Shown here: positions 1 to 8,565 of the stretch, piece after piece | Position numbering within the stretch: the first letter of the stretch is position 1 | How the letters are laid out: each line of letters begins with the position of its first letter | Assembly: GCA_045807745.1 (NCBI GenBank) | Contig: JBJMGT010000015.1 | Coordinates: 1 to 64,000, forward strand | Length of the DNA: 64,000 nt | Source: QHXQ01 sp045807745 | GTDB lineage: Bacteria; Acidobacteriota; Blastocatellia; Pyrinomonadales; Pyrinomonadaceae | Direction: 5' to 3' | Made by a program: the position numbers and the translations under genes | The notes under the pieces: model-generated | Told to the model about the DNA's origin: nothing | The model's database searches: none | Seen by the model: the letters and a program-made list of their open reading frames with translations, nothing else

Positions 1-387
1 AGCTGCCACGAATAAATGCCGCCCAGATAATCGCTTGCCCCAGCAGATAGAACCCGATGGGAAGCACAATGCTCCACGGATGGTGCTGCCACATCCGCTC
101 CGTATATGGCAATTCATCAGGCCAAAATTGCCGGAGGAAATAGGCGAACAGCGCGTAATGAATAGCTAAAGCGGACAGGAAGAAAACTCTAGATGAGAAG
201 GAACGTAAATTCACCGCCAAGCAGCCCACAAGTGGGAAGACGAGCAGTCCTAAGCCATATGGCCAGATCGCGGCGAGAAAGATGCCTGTGCCGTGCCCAG
301 CCCCCCAGCCATAATGGCAAGGGCAGCATAGATGAGCGCGTAAACCAGCCCGCCGACAAGCCCCACGATGGCTGATGACTTACGCAT
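1..387 (-). pseudogene. small multi-pass membrane protein, frameshifted and cut by window edge
   Basis: Reading the minus strand from an ATG at 387 gives a hydrophobic start (MRKSSAIVGLVGGLVYALIY...), but the frame stops soon after a run of six C at 301-306. Adding one base in that run restores an open frame to the window edge: a segment beginning GTGIFLAAIWPYGLGLL, then further hydrophobic stretches separated by a polar loop with DELPYTERMWQHHPW. About four membrane segments are visible. I do not recognise the family. The break is in a homopolymer, so it may be a sequencing error rather than a dead gene. No clear ribosome binding site precedes the ATG. Confidence 0.45.
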
Positions 388-431
388 GAGTACTCGTGTG
401 CTCAAGAATCAAGAAGACGCCGAACTACTGA

Positions 432-494
432 TTAAATAGCGCAGTGCTTGATAATACGCCAAAAATGCGTATTATCAAGCACTGCGCTATTTAA
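432..494. repeat. perfect 28-bp inverted repeat, 7-nt loop
   Basis: The arm 432-459 is the exact reverse complement of 467-494, with loop 460-466. The outer part of each arm carries TTAAATAGCGC. The next palindrome, 12 bp away, reuses ATTAAATAGC, so the two are probably parts of one palindromic element such as a REP/MITE-like repeat. There is no T-run after it, so an ordinary terminator role is less likely. Confidence 0.8.
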
Positions 495-505
495 CATGCG
501 TATTT

Positions 506-540
506 GCGGTATTAAATAGCGGGCGGCTATTTAATACCGC
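506..540. repeat. perfect 15-bp inverted repeat sharing a core with 432-494
   Basis: The arm 506-520 (GCGGTATTAAATAGC) is the exact reverse complement of 526-540, with a 5-nt loop GGGCG. It shares ATTAAATAGC with the preceding 28-bp palindrome, indicating a composite repeat. Confidence 0.75.
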
Positions 541-738
541 TTTCGACTACTATTTCGACTTGACGGATGCGGACGCGATTAAGTTTAGTCGGGATGAAAG
601 TAAATCGAGGCGGGATGAAAGTTAGTCTAAGGTGGGTTGAATTAATTCAAATCGCGATTGGACTCTGTGGCCTATGTAGTCTCTTGTAGCAGCAACCTGC
701 GCCCCGCGCTGGCCGGATAAAACTCGCACCGCACCGCA

Positions 739-3700
739 TCAATTATCCAACACGCTCCGCACCTTAGCTGTTAACACGTCCGGCGTGAACGGCTTTTCCA
801 GAAAGGCGAGACCGGAATCGAGTACGCCGTGATGCACGATGGCATCGTCCGTGTAGCCGGACATGTAGAGCACGCGCATCGCGGGCCGCGCGGGTTGCAG
901 CCGTGCGGCCAACTCGCGCCCGCTCATGTAGGGCATGACCACATCCGTCAGCATCAGATCGATCTGCCCTGCATGCTGTGCGACGATGTCGAGCGCTTCC
1001 GGCCCGTGCTGCGCTTCGAGCACATTGTAGCCGCTTAGGGTTAGTATCTCGCGCGACATGCTGCGCACGGCCGGCTCGTCTTCAACCAATAGCACCGTCT
1101 CCGTGCCCACCTGCAACGCAGGCTGTACGTTGCGCGCCTGCGCGGCCGCGTCGGCTGCACTCTCGACGCGCGGCAGATAAACTTTAAACGTCGTCCCGCG
1201 CCCGACTTCACTGTAGACCCAGATGTATCCGCCCGATTGTTTGACGATGCCGTAGATGGTGGCGAGACCAAGCCCCGTGCCCTTGCCGAGTTCTTTCGTC
1301 ATGAAGAACGGCTCGAAGATTTGCGCCTGCGTGGCCGCGTCCATGCCCAGCCCTGTGTCGCTGACAGCGAGCATCACGTAGGGGCCCGGCTGGACGGGCG
1401 CATGCTGGCGCGCGTAGGTGGCATCGAGATCGACGTTCGCCGTCGCGATGGTCAACTTGCCGCCCTGCGGCATCGCGTCGCGCGCGTTGACGGCCAAGTT
1501 CATGATGACCTGTTCGATCTGACCCGGATCAGCCTTAACCTGTGCGAGCGCCGGATCGAGCACGGTCAGCAGATCGATGTCTTCGCCGATCAAACGGCGC
1601 AACATGGTATCGGTTTCGGCGACGACCGAGTTGAGGTTGACCACCTTCGGTTGTAAGACCTGTTTGCGGCTGAAGGCGAGCAGTTGGCGCGTCAGCCCGC
1701 CGGCGCGCTCGGCCGCTTTTTTGATCTCCGTAAAGTTGCGGCGCAAGGGCGCGCCCTCGTCCAGCTTGCGCAAGGCCAGATCGGTGTAGCCGTTGATGGC
1801 CGTGAGCAGGTTGTTAAAATCGTGTGCGACGCCGCCCGCGAGCCGACCGATGGCCTCCATCTTCTGCACCTGCCGCAACTGTTCTTCGCGCCGCCGCTCG
1901 CGCTCGAACAGACGCATGTTCTCCAACGCAAACGAGGTCTGCCACGCGACGTTCGCGAGCATCTGTTGATCTTCGTGCGAGCAAGGCAAGTCGCCTAAGC
2001 GCGGGGCAATTGAGATGACGCCGAGCGGTTGATCGTTCGTCGCCAGTGGTACGAGCAGAGACGTGTCGAGGGTGGTGAGAGTCAATAACTCTGCGGCGCG
2101 GGCCGCCGCCGCGCCGCCCGGCGCATTAAGCCGCGCATGCACCCACGATTGCGGATCATTGACATCAACCACGAGCGGTGTGGACTTGCGGCGGAGTAGT
2201 TCAAGTGTGCTCGCCTCGGCCGGCAACGTGAGCGCGGCCCAGTTATCTGCGCGTAAGGTCGCGTTGTGAGCTTGCGCATGAGTGGCCAGCGCAGCACAGG
2301 TATAGACGCCCGTCGCTTCGTCGTGCAGCAAGATCGCGACGCGCTCGGCATGCAAGGTCGCAGTGATCTTGTCGGCGACGAGTTGCAGCAACTGTTCGCT
2401 GCCCTTGATGTTGCCGAAGGCGCGACCCAGTTCGACGAGCAGGCGTTGGGCGTCATAAGACTCGCGGAAGAAGCGGCGGTCGATGTGCGGCATGACGCGG
2501 CGATTCACGAGCTTGAGCAGACCGATGCACAGCATCGTCCCGCCCATGGCGACGAAGATGTAAGCCTCGTGCCAGATATGATCGAGCACAGCCGCATGTC
2601 CGTACGTCAGCAACACGCTCAGCACGGCGAAAGCCACGACCGCTTGGATCAGCACGAAGCCGCGTGCGACGAGCAGGTAGCGCACGCCGCGCCGCACGAT
2701 CAAACTGATGGGAATGACGCGGTAACGAGCGATGGCGTAGCCAAACGAGAGCGGCAGCAGCATCAGCGCGAGCCAGATGAACGTTTGCAGATAATCGCGG
2801 AGCGTGCGGTCTAAGCCTGCGAAGTCTGTGAAGAGACCCGCGGCGCTCCATGCCAGCAACGGCAGGCTCCCAAGCAGACTGCCGGCCACGACGACGCGCA
2901 CCTTCCGCCGCGCGCCCTGCCCGGCGCGCCGGTAGTTGAGCACCAGCACCAGCAGACCGCAGCCGACGTAAGCCATCTCCAGCGCGGTCGTCGTGGTATT
3001 GAGCCACGGATGTCGTGCCGCGAACTCAATGGCCTGCGTCGCGCTGCTCACCCATTTCAGTGTGAAGATGACCGTCCACGGCAGGCCGATGAGCAGGTTC
3101 GGCAGATACAGATAGTATTCCAGCCGCGGCCAGCGGCGTAGCAGCGCCGAGCGTTCCGGAAAGACGAGGAAGAAGTGGAGCATCAAGGCCGTACAAAAAG
3201 ATGAGAGGCAGTTGCCGACGAAGAAGACCACGATGAACCATAACGGCTGACCCGCGAACGTGATGTTGCTCGCGAGCACGATGGTGCTCAGGAGCATCGC
3301 CAGCAGTTGCGCCTGTTTATCATTAGGCTTGAACAGGAAGAGAATGATGCCGGTCAGCAGACAGACGAAGGGCAACAGCAGTGTACCGACCGCGAGCGCC
3401 AGACAAGAGCTGAACGGGTAAGGCATCGTCGCCAGCGTCAACTCCCGCAACTGCCCGTCGCGCCGGATCGTGACGACGTAAGAATAACCGGCCGGCACTG
3501 TCCAAGGAAATTCAGTGGCCGAGGGCGCGGCTGCCTGAGTCAGCCCGCGCAAGGCCACGACCTCATCGCCGGGGCGTAACATCTTCGCCGGCCCCTGCGG
3601 GTTGACACCCCTGACGCGCGTGCCGTTATCGTCCGCCACCGCGTTCCAGCCGCGCCAGGATGTGGTGGCGAGCGGCTTGAGCGAGAGGTAGGCATTCCCG

Positions 3701-3765
3701 CCGATGAAGGTAATCATCAGCGCGAAGAAGAGGATGAAGGACAGGCGACGTAAGTGCTTGACCAT
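739..3765 (-). CDS. PDZ/multi-TM/GAF hybrid histidine kinase
   Basis: A membrane sensor kinase of 1008 residues. In order: an N-terminal TM helix (about 8-28), a PDZ-like region (about 45-115, with PGDEVVALRG), about eight further TM helices (120-415), a GAF-like domain (about 435-615), a HisKA dimerisation domain with phospho-accepting His648 (RLAGGVAHDFNNLL), a HATPase domain with DTGLGMD and GKGTGLGLATIYG, and a C-terminal receiver with Asp941 (LMLTDVVMP) and a LEKPF lysine motif. The frame is open further upstream, but I start at 3765 because GGAG lies 7 bases before this ATG and a membrane signal follows at once. It diverges from ftsY. No partner regulator is adjacent and the input signal is unknown. 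Confidence 0.9.
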   Translation of the reverse strand: MVKHLRRLSFILFFALMITFIGGNAYLSLKPLATTSWRGWNAVADDNGTRVRGVNPQGPAKMLRPGDEVVALRGLTQAAAPSATEFPWTVPAGYSYVVTIRRDGQLRELTLATMPYPFSSCLALAVGTLLLPFVCLLTGIILFLFKPNDKQAQLLAMLLSTIVLASNITFAGQPLWFIVVFFVGNCLSSFCTALMLHFFLVFPERSALLRRWPRLEYYLYLPNLLIGLPWTVIFTLKWVSSATQAIEFAARHPWLNTTTTALEMAYVGCGLLVLVLNYRRAGQGARRKVRVVVAGSLLGSLPLLAWSAAGLFTDFAGLDRTLRDYLQTFIWLALMLLPLSFGYAIARYRVIPISLIVRRGVRYLLVARGFVLIQAVVAFAVLSVLLTYGHAAVLDHIWHEAYIFVAMGGTMLCIGLLKLVNRRVMPHIDRRFFRESYDAQRLLVELGRAFGNIKGSEQLLQLVADKITATLHAERVAILLHDEATGVYTCAALATHAQAHNATLRADNWAALTLPAEASTLELLRRKSTPLVVDVNDPQSWVHARLNAPGGAAAARAAELLTLTTLDTSLLVPLATNDQPLGVISIAPRLGDLPCSHEDQQMLANVAWQTSFALENMRLFERERRREEQLRQVQKMEAIGRLAGGVAHDFNNLLTAINGYTDLALRKLDEGAPLRRNFTEIKKAAERAGGLTRQLLAFSRKQVLQPKVVNLNSVVAETDTMLRRLIGEDIDLLTVLDPALAQVKADPGQIEQVIMNLAVNARDAMPQGGKLTIATANVDLDATYARQHAPVQPGPYVMLAVSDTGLGMDAATQAQIFEPFFMTKELGKGTGLGLATIYGIVKQSGGYIWVYSEVGRGTTFKVYLPRVESAADAAAQARNVQPALQVGTETVLLVEDEPAVRSMSREILTLSGYNVLEAQHGPEALDIVAQHAGQIDLMLTDVVMPYMSGRELAARLQPARPAMRVLYMSGYTDDAIVHHGVLDSGLAFLEKPFTPDVLTAKVRSVLDN

Positions 3766-3951
3766 GTTTGAGCTCCGGCAGATGCGCGGCGAGCGGCACG
3801 GGCGAAAGAGGACGCGGCGGGCAGAGTGGTCGTCCAAATCGCCGCACCACGCCAGTAAAACGGCGCAAGCGCGCCATCTGCGGACGTGTGATGCGTATGG
3901 CGTGCCAGACACGAACGGCGACCCGTCCGGGCGCGTCAAGGGCCGACGCTT

Positions 3952-3981
3952 TTGTCGCCGCGCGCCGGTTGCCGTTATAAT
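3952..3981 (+). promoter_or_regulatory. candidate sigma-70-type promoter for ftsY
   Basis: TTGTCG (3952-3957), an 18-bp spacer and a perfect TATAAT (3976-3981) lie about 50 bp upstream of the chosen ftsY start, in the gap shared with the divergent kinase gene. Confidence 0.55.
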
Positions 3982-4029
3982 CGGCCACTTACAAACAGCA
4001 CGACAGAGCAAAGGTATACATACGCGCAC

Positions 4030-5376
4030 ATGGCTTTCTGGCGACGCAAAAGTAAAGATCAATACATCACGCTCGGCCTGAACGAACCGGCCGTGCCCCC
4101 CGCGGCAGCGCCCACGGCGCAGTCCGCTGAACCACCGGGCGCTGCGACGACGGCGCAACCAACCACACCCCCGCCGCCCCCGCTCGAACCGGCCGTGACC
4201 GGCGGCGCACCCACACCCTTGCCGCATGACAAGATAGAGCGGCAGCCCACGCCCATCGCACCGCCGCCCGTTGCTGTCCCGTCGGAGATAAAGCGAGCGC
4301 GCGAGGATGTGCGCCCGCAACGTGAACCCGCGCCAGCGAGCACGCCGAAGCCTGCGCCTGTGCCCTCGCGTTCGCCGTTCACCACCTCGATCCTCGGGCT
4401 TGATCGCTCAATGGAAGAGTTGCAGGCCGAAGAGGCGGCGCTTGAACGCACCTTTGAGAAGCGCTTCCGCAACGCGGTCGCAGCCACCCGCACCTCGCTC
4501 TCCGAGACCATCGACAACGTCTTCCAAGGCCGCAAGGTCATCGACGCGCAACTGCTCGACGAACTGGAAGAGGCCCTGATCGCGGCCGACATCGGTGTAC
4601 CCACCACGCTCGCGATCCTCGACACGGTCAGGCGCGGCATTGATCGCCAACAGATCAACGACATCGCCGCGCTCAAGGACGCGATCAAGCATGAGTTGCT
4701 CACGATCCTGCGCGCCTCCGCGCGCGACGGCGTGGCCTCGGAAGAGAGCGTGCCCGACCACATCACGCCCTACGTGATGTTGATCGTCGGCGTCAACGGC
4801 GTCGGGAAGACGACGACCATCGGCAAACTGGCGCAGCGCATCAAGGCCGAAGGCAACGACGTTTTGATCTGCGCCGCCGATACCTTCCGCGCCGCCGCCA
4901 CAGATCAACTGGCCATCTGGGCCGAGCGCACAGGCGTCCCGCTCATCCAGCAGAAGTCGGGCACAGACCCCGCGGCCGTCCTTTTCGACGCGCTCAAAGC
5001 CGCCAAGGCGCGCTCGTCCGACGTGCTCATCGTGGACACGGCGGGGCGTTTGCACAACAAGTCGAACCTGATGGCCGAGCTAGAGAAGATGAAGCGCGTC
5101 GCAGGGCGCGAAGTCGCGGGCGCGCCGCACGAGACGCTGCTCGTCATCGATGCGGTGACGGGGCAGAACGGGCTGGAGCAGGCGCGGCAGTTCCTAAAAG
5201 TTGCCGGCGTCACCGGCATCGTCCTGACCAAACTCGACGGCACGGCCAAAGGCGGCATCGCCGTCGCCATCGCTAAAGAATTAGGGCTGCCGATCCGCTA
5301 CGCCGGCATCGGCGAGAAGGTGGACGATCTTGTCATCTTCGATCCTGAGCAATACGTCAACAGTTTATTTGAATGA
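4030..5376 (+). CDS. ftsY: signal recognition particle receptor FtsY
   Basis: SRP receptor GTPase that docks ribosome-SRP complexes at the inner membrane for co-translational insertion. The protein has 448 residues. Residues 1-120 form a Pro/Ala-rich acidic linker; an N-domain helical bundle follows (about 125-235); the G domain has P-loop GVNGVGKTTT (254-263), AADTFRAAA, DTAGR and TKLDGTAKGG, ending with the FtsY-typical GEKVDDL. I start at 4030 because MAFWRRKS matches the usual FtsY N-terminus; the open frame extends 26 codons upstream. AAAGG lies rather far upstream (about 15 nt). The stop overlaps the ribD start (ATGA), so the two are probably translationally coupled. Confidence 0.97.
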   Translation: MAFWRRKSKDQYITLGLNEPAVPPAAAPTAQSAEPPGAATTAQPTTPPPPPLEPAVTGGAPTPLPHDKIERQPTPIAPPPVAVPSEIKRAREDVRPQREPAPASTPKPAPVPSRSPFTTSILGLDRSMEELQAEEAALERTFEKRFRNAVAATRTSLSETIDNVFQGRKVIDAQLLDELEEALIAADIGVPTTLAILDTVRRGIDRQQINDIAALKDAIKHELLTILRASARDGVASEESVPDHITPYVMLIVGVNGVGKTTTIGKLAQRIKAEGNDVLICAADTFRAAATDQLAIWAERTGVPLIQQKSGTDPAAVLFDALKAAKARSSDVLIVDTAGRLHNKSNLMAELEKMKRVAGREVAGAPHETLLVIDAVTGQNGLEQARQFLKVAGVTGIVLTKLDGTAKGGIAVAIAKELGLPIRYAGIGEKVDDLVIFDPEQYVNSLFE

Positions 5377-6470
5377 GTGCGGACGAGCGATTAATGCGGC
5401 AGGCTTTAGAGCTTGCCGCGCGCGGCGTGGGCCAAGTTAGTCCCGGCCCGTTGGTTGGCTGCGTCATTGCGGACGCGGCGGGCGAAGTTGTAGGTGAGGG
5501 CTGCTATCTCTACGAACAGATCAAGCATGCGGAGACGCTGGCGCTCGCGCAGGCGGGCGCGCGTGCACGTGGCGCAACTGCCTACGTCTCGCTCGAACCG
5601 CACGCGCATCAGGGGCGCACACCGCCCTGCACGACCGCGCTGATAGAGGCCGGCGTGCGGCGCGTCGTCGCGGCAGGCGAAGACCCGAACCCGCTCGTCT
5701 CCGGGCGCGGGTTCGCGCACTTGCGCGCGGCCAGTGTCGAAGTCTCGACGGGGCTGCTGGCGGCCGAGGCGGCACGTCTGAATGAAAAATATTTCCACGC
5801 GATGAGCCACGCGCGCCCGTTCGTGCATTTGAAGCTGGCCTGCTCGCTCGACGGCCGCATCGCCACGCGTACAGGCGACGCGCGTTGGATTACCGGCCCG
5901 GAAGCGCGTGCGCGCGTGCATACTTTGCGCCATGAATACGATGCGATCATCGTCGGCGCGGGCACGGTCAGTGCGGACGATCCGCTGTTGACTGATCGCT
6001 CGGGCCTTGCGCGCCGCCGCCCGCTCGTCCGCGTCGTACTCGACGACCGTTTGCAACTCACGCCGCAGACCCAACTCGCGCAGACCGCGCACGATGCGCC
6101 CGTCATCGTCTACACCGCTGCGCAGACAGATAGCCAAGCTCATGCTGCGCTCACGGCCTGCGGCGTCGAAGTCGTCGCGCTGCCAAACGGCGCGCGGGAC
6201 TTGCGCGCGGTGCTCGCAGACCTCTACGGGCGCACACTGCACAGCATTCTCGTCGAAGGTGGGGCGACGGTGGCCGGTCTCTTTCTTGACGCCGACTTGA
6301 TCGAAAAGATCAGTTTCTTCATCGCCCCACTCATTATCGGCGGGCGCGAAGCCCGCGCTGCAATCGACGGCACAGGCGCACAGTTCATCGCCGACGCCAC
6401 CCGTTTGCATGATGTCAAGATCACGCACCACGGCCCGGATGTTGAAATTACGGGCTACCCGGAAAAGTAG
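5373..6470 (+). CDS. ribD: bifunctional riboflavin biosynthesis deaminase/reductase RibD
   Basis: Catalyses deamination of the pyrimidine intermediate from GTP and then reduction of its ribose side chain in riboflavin synthesis. 365 residues: N-terminal cytidine-deaminase-like domain (1-145) with His52-Ala-Glu54, and C-terminal RibD_C reductase domain (about 150-360; LKLACSLDGRIA, GAGTVSADDPLLT, VEGGATVAGLF). The usual first zinc cysteine (PC.H) is replaced by His77 in EPHAHQGRTPPC; the second, Cys86, is kept. It starts inside the ftsY stop codon. No other rib gene is in the window. Its stop codon is the first base-paired part of a foldback repeat. Confidence 0.93.
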   Translation: MSADERLMRQALELAARGVGQVSPGPLVGCVIADAAGEVVGEGCYLYEQIKHAETLALAQAGARARGATAYVSLEPHAHQGRTPPCTTALIEAGVRRVVAAGEDPNPLVSGRGFAHLRAASVEVSTGLLAAEAARLNEKYFHAMSHARPFVHLKLACSLDGRIATRTGDARWITGPEARARVHTLRHEYDAIIVGAGTVSADDPLLTDRSGLARRRPLVRVVLDDRLQLTPQTQLAQTAHDAPVIVYTAAQTDSQAHAALTACGVEVVALPNGARDLRAVLADLYGRTLHSILVEGGATVAGLFLDADLIEKISFFIAPLIIGGREARAAIDGTGAQFIADATRLHDVKITHHGPDVEITGYPEK

Positions 6471-6571
6471 AGGTCAGAGGTCAGAGGTCAGTTAAAGTCC
6501 AGGACTGAGTTTGTAGCGCTGCGACTTGCAACTGACTGACCTCTGACCTCTAACCTCTGACCTCTCTTTTT
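6469..6571 (+). repeat. heptamer-word foldback hairpin with T-tract, ribD/rsmA gap
   Basis: The arm 6469-6492 is three tandem copies of AGAGGTC plus AGT. It pairs at 23 of 24 positions with 6535-6558, itself tandem CTGACCT units. The right side has one more unit, then TTTTT at 6567-6571, which ends at the rsmA ATG. It begins in the ribD stop codon. A hairpin with a T-tract looks like an intrinsic terminator, but no promoter or ribosome binding site for rsmA is visible after it. Confidence 0.75.
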
Positions 6572-7375
6572 ATGGCGAAGAAAAGTCTGGGCCAAAATTT
6601 TCTGGTTGATGAGCGGGTGGCGGCGCGGATCGTGCGCGACCTCGCGCCGGCCGGTGAGACTGTGCTTGAGATTGGGGCGGGGCGGGGGGCGCTGACCACG
6701 CACCTGCTCGCGCAGGCGGGTCGCGTCGTGGCGATTGAGTTTGATCGTGAGTTAGTGCCGGTGCTGCGGGCGCGTTTTGCCGGGCGGGACAACTTCACCC
6801 TGATCGAGGGCGACGCACTCGCGGTCGATTATTGCGCGGCTGTCGCACCGGCCGTGCAGGCGCGTGTGGTGGCGAACCTGCCATACAATATCTCGACCGC
6901 GATCTTGCAAAGACTGCTCGCGGCCAGAGCGTGCTTGACGGAGTTGGTGTTGATGTTACAGCGCGAGGTCGTGGCCCGGCTCGTCGCGCCGCCGGGCACG
7001 CCTGAGCGTGGTTATCTGTCAGTGCTCGTCGAAGCTTATTGCGAGCCGGAGGCGTTATTCGACGTTGCGCCGGAGGCGTTCCGGCCCGTGCCAAAGGTGT
7101 GGAGCACGGTGGTGCGCCTGCGCCTGCGCGCGCGTAGCGCCGCCGATGTTGCGGACGAGACGCTGCTCTGGCAGTTGGTCAGCGCAGGCTTCGCGCAACG
7201 CCGCAAGACGATCTACAACAACCTGCGGAGCGCACCCGCCGCTCTGGCCGAGCGCATCGGCGCACATGGCGGCGCGCACGCTGTCCTCGCCGCCGCCGAA
7301 CTCGACAGCCAGCGCCGCGCCGAAACACTCACCCTCATGGAATGGAGTCGGCTCACACGTGCGCTGGAAAAATAA
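6572..7375 (+). CDS. rsmA: 16S rRNA dimethyladenosine transferase RsmA (KsgA)
   Basis: S-adenosylmethionine-dependent enzyme that dimethylates two adjacent adenosines near the 3' end of 16S rRNA during small-subunit maturation. 267 residues, normal for the family. Visible motifs: KKSLGQNFLVD at the start, SAM-binding EIGAGRGALT (about 33-42), acidic EFDREL, catalytic NLPYNIST (about 105-112), and the C-terminal FRPVPKVWSTVVRL and FAQRRKTIYNNL. The ATG follows directly on the T-tract of a foldback hairpin, so a conventional Shine-Dalgarno sequence is absent. It converges with the minus-strand remnant at 7406-7645. Confidence 0.97.
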   Translation: MAKKSLGQNFLVDERVAARIVRDLAPAGETVLEIGAGRGALTTHLLAQAGRVVAIEFDRELVPVLRARFAGRDNFTLIEGDALAVDYCAAVAPAVQARVVANLPYNISTAILQRLLAARACLTELVLMLQREVVARLVAPPGTPERGYLSVLVEAYCEPEALFDVAPEAFRPVPKVWSTVVRLRLRARSAADVADETLLWQLVSAGFAQRRKTIYNNLRSAPAALAERIGAHGGAHAVLAAAELDSQRRAETLTLMEWSRLTRALEK

Positions 7376-7405
7376 GGATAATGGCTGAAGCATGAATAGT
7401 AGCGC

Positions 7406-7645
7406 CGAGGTGTCTTGCGGGAAGGTGGGCACGCCGCAGTCGGTGGCCAGCGCGCTGATGAAATTGTCGGGGCAGCAGTTCTGGCAGGCGTAGCTGCTTG
7501 CTATGCCGTGCGCTAAATCGACTTGCTCAGCGCGGCCGATGAGCACCAGATTCTCCGCGCCGCGCATCGACCAATGGAGTTGCCCGCACGTGAAGTTAAA
7601 TACATTTGCGAATGTCTTGGCGCAGGTCGTTAAGGGATCGCTCAT
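7406..7645 (-). pseudogene. partial duplicate of the secreted protein at 8565-10015
   Basis: An ATG at 7645 overlaps the stop of the gene at 7642-8565 (ATGA). After about 20 codons the product is nearly identical to a segment of the upstream protein (GQLHWSMRGAENLVLIGRAE, then ASSYACQNCCPDNFISALAT). Similarity ends near 7408 after PTFPQDTS; beyond that the frame only continues antisense into rsmA. This is best read as a truncated gene copy left by local duplication. The preserved frame, including the CC and single Cys residues, suggests recent origin. Confidence 0.6.
7408..7590. repeat. copy 1 of a ~183-bp direct repeat
   Basis: This segment matches 9583-9766 in the same orientation with only scattered substitutions (over 90% identity by eye). 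Both copies encode the same Cys-containing peptide block on the minus strand. Confidence 0.85.
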
Positions 7646-8565
7646 TGGCGTATCGCTTGGATGATGGCGTAAACTTCAGTGGTGATATTGCCGGACTGAA
7701 GGTCTTGCTGAGCGCGTTTGTATACTTGTTCTAAGTGACCGCTTGACAGATTCTTTTGATACCAAGGTAGTACGCTTGCGGTCATCCAGCCGAGCCGCTT
7801 GAATTGGGGCAACCATTGAAGGATGTCTTTCACCCGCTCCTCTCTAGGTACAGACATCAGATTCCCATTCGGGCCGATGGTGTAACCACTCGGCCAAGCC
7901 TCATAGCCTGGTAACATATTTTCGAGTTCTTGCGGCGGCTCTTCGCCCACTCCCTTCATACCAGACTGTCCGCCTGTAATACGACATTCAACCAATCCAG
8001 GTGGCGCAGATGATATGACTTTCAGTTCAACGCTTCGACTCGGAGCTACCTCGGTCCCGAAGTTTGTAGAACCGAAGCCAAGCCAGTTCCCATATCTCAT
8101 TTCACTATTATGAGAATACTGTCCGACGTATCCACCATTGATCGGTATTGGCCGCGCGTCAGATGTGAAAGTTTGTAACGCGAAAGTCGAGAGGTATTGC
8201 CCGCTAGAAGGTAGGTTCTTGATATGATAAATATACAGATATTGACCTGCATCTGTTTTCGAGACTGAAGCACTGATTATCGCATCGATAGCGTCTGGCC
8301 TTTGGTAAATGATGGTTTTCTCTTTCCCATCAAAACCGACCCATCGTAGACCATACGTTCCAGATTTAATGTCTAAAGGTACTATCTGCGGTTTGGGGTC
8401 GTAATAAGTTGATTGTCCAGTCCGAGAGTCGTAGTGCAAGATACGCTTCTCATAATTTTTCGGAGACTGGAGGGGGATTCGCTTCTTCTGAAATGGCAGG
8501 CGCTGTTGAGCGCCCGCCGTTTGCGCTGTTAAAGTTAGTGCTAGAAAAGCTAGGGCTTTGATCAT
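7642..8565 (-). CDS. secreted protein of unknown function
   Basis: 307 residues. The N-terminus (MIKALAFLALTLTAQTAGAQQ) is a signal peptide, so the product is probably exported. I start at 8565, where the ATG overlaps the preceding gene's stop (TGATG) and GAGG lies about 10 bases upstream; a start at 8586 is also open. The mature part is polar and beta-rich, with no motif I recognise. It includes a 40-residue stretch resembling a tail-fibre-like or surface beta domain only in composition. It is translationally coupled to the protein upstream and to the remnant downstream, so the three look like one minus-strand operon. Confidence 0.75.
   Translation of the reverse strand: MIKALAFLALTLTAQTAGAQQRLPFQKKRIPLQSPKNYEKRILHYDSRTGQSTYYDPKPQIVPLDIKSGTYGLRWVGFDGKEKTIIYQRPDAIDAIISASVSKTDAGQYLYIYHIKNLPSSGQYLSTFALQTFTSDARPIPINGGYVGQYSHNSEMRYGNWLGFGSTNFGTEVAPSRSVELKVISSAPPGLVECRITGGQSGMKGVGEEPPQELENMLPGYEAWPSGYTIGPNGNLMSVPREERVKDILQWLPQFKRLGWMTASVLPWYQKNLSSGHLEQVYKRAQQDLQSGNITTEVYAIIQAIRQ

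Larger units (their letters stand above)
388..738. other. intergenic region with palindromes
   Basis: About 350 bases without a convincing gene, lower in GC than its surroundings. It holds two strong inverted repeats (described separately) and, at about 589-632, two imperfect copies of a unit containing CGGGATGAAAGT. No coding potential is apparent on either strand. Confidence 0.6.

Noticed and set aside
3766..4320. N-terminal extension of the kinase frame over the ftsY promoter and start
   Set aside because: Composition is Arg/Gly-rich without domain character, it overlaps ftsY antisense, and an ATG with GGAG and a membrane helix lies at 3765.
6469..6571. Tandem 7-bp words as a CRISPR array or adapter contamination
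   Set aside because: There are no spacers, and each locus has a different word with an inverted copy at a gene boundary, unlike CRISPR or a fixed adapter.
7055..7405. Continuation of the minus-strand remnant through the end of rsmA
   Set aside because: It lies antisense to the well-conserved rsmA C-terminus and has no similarity to the parent protein.
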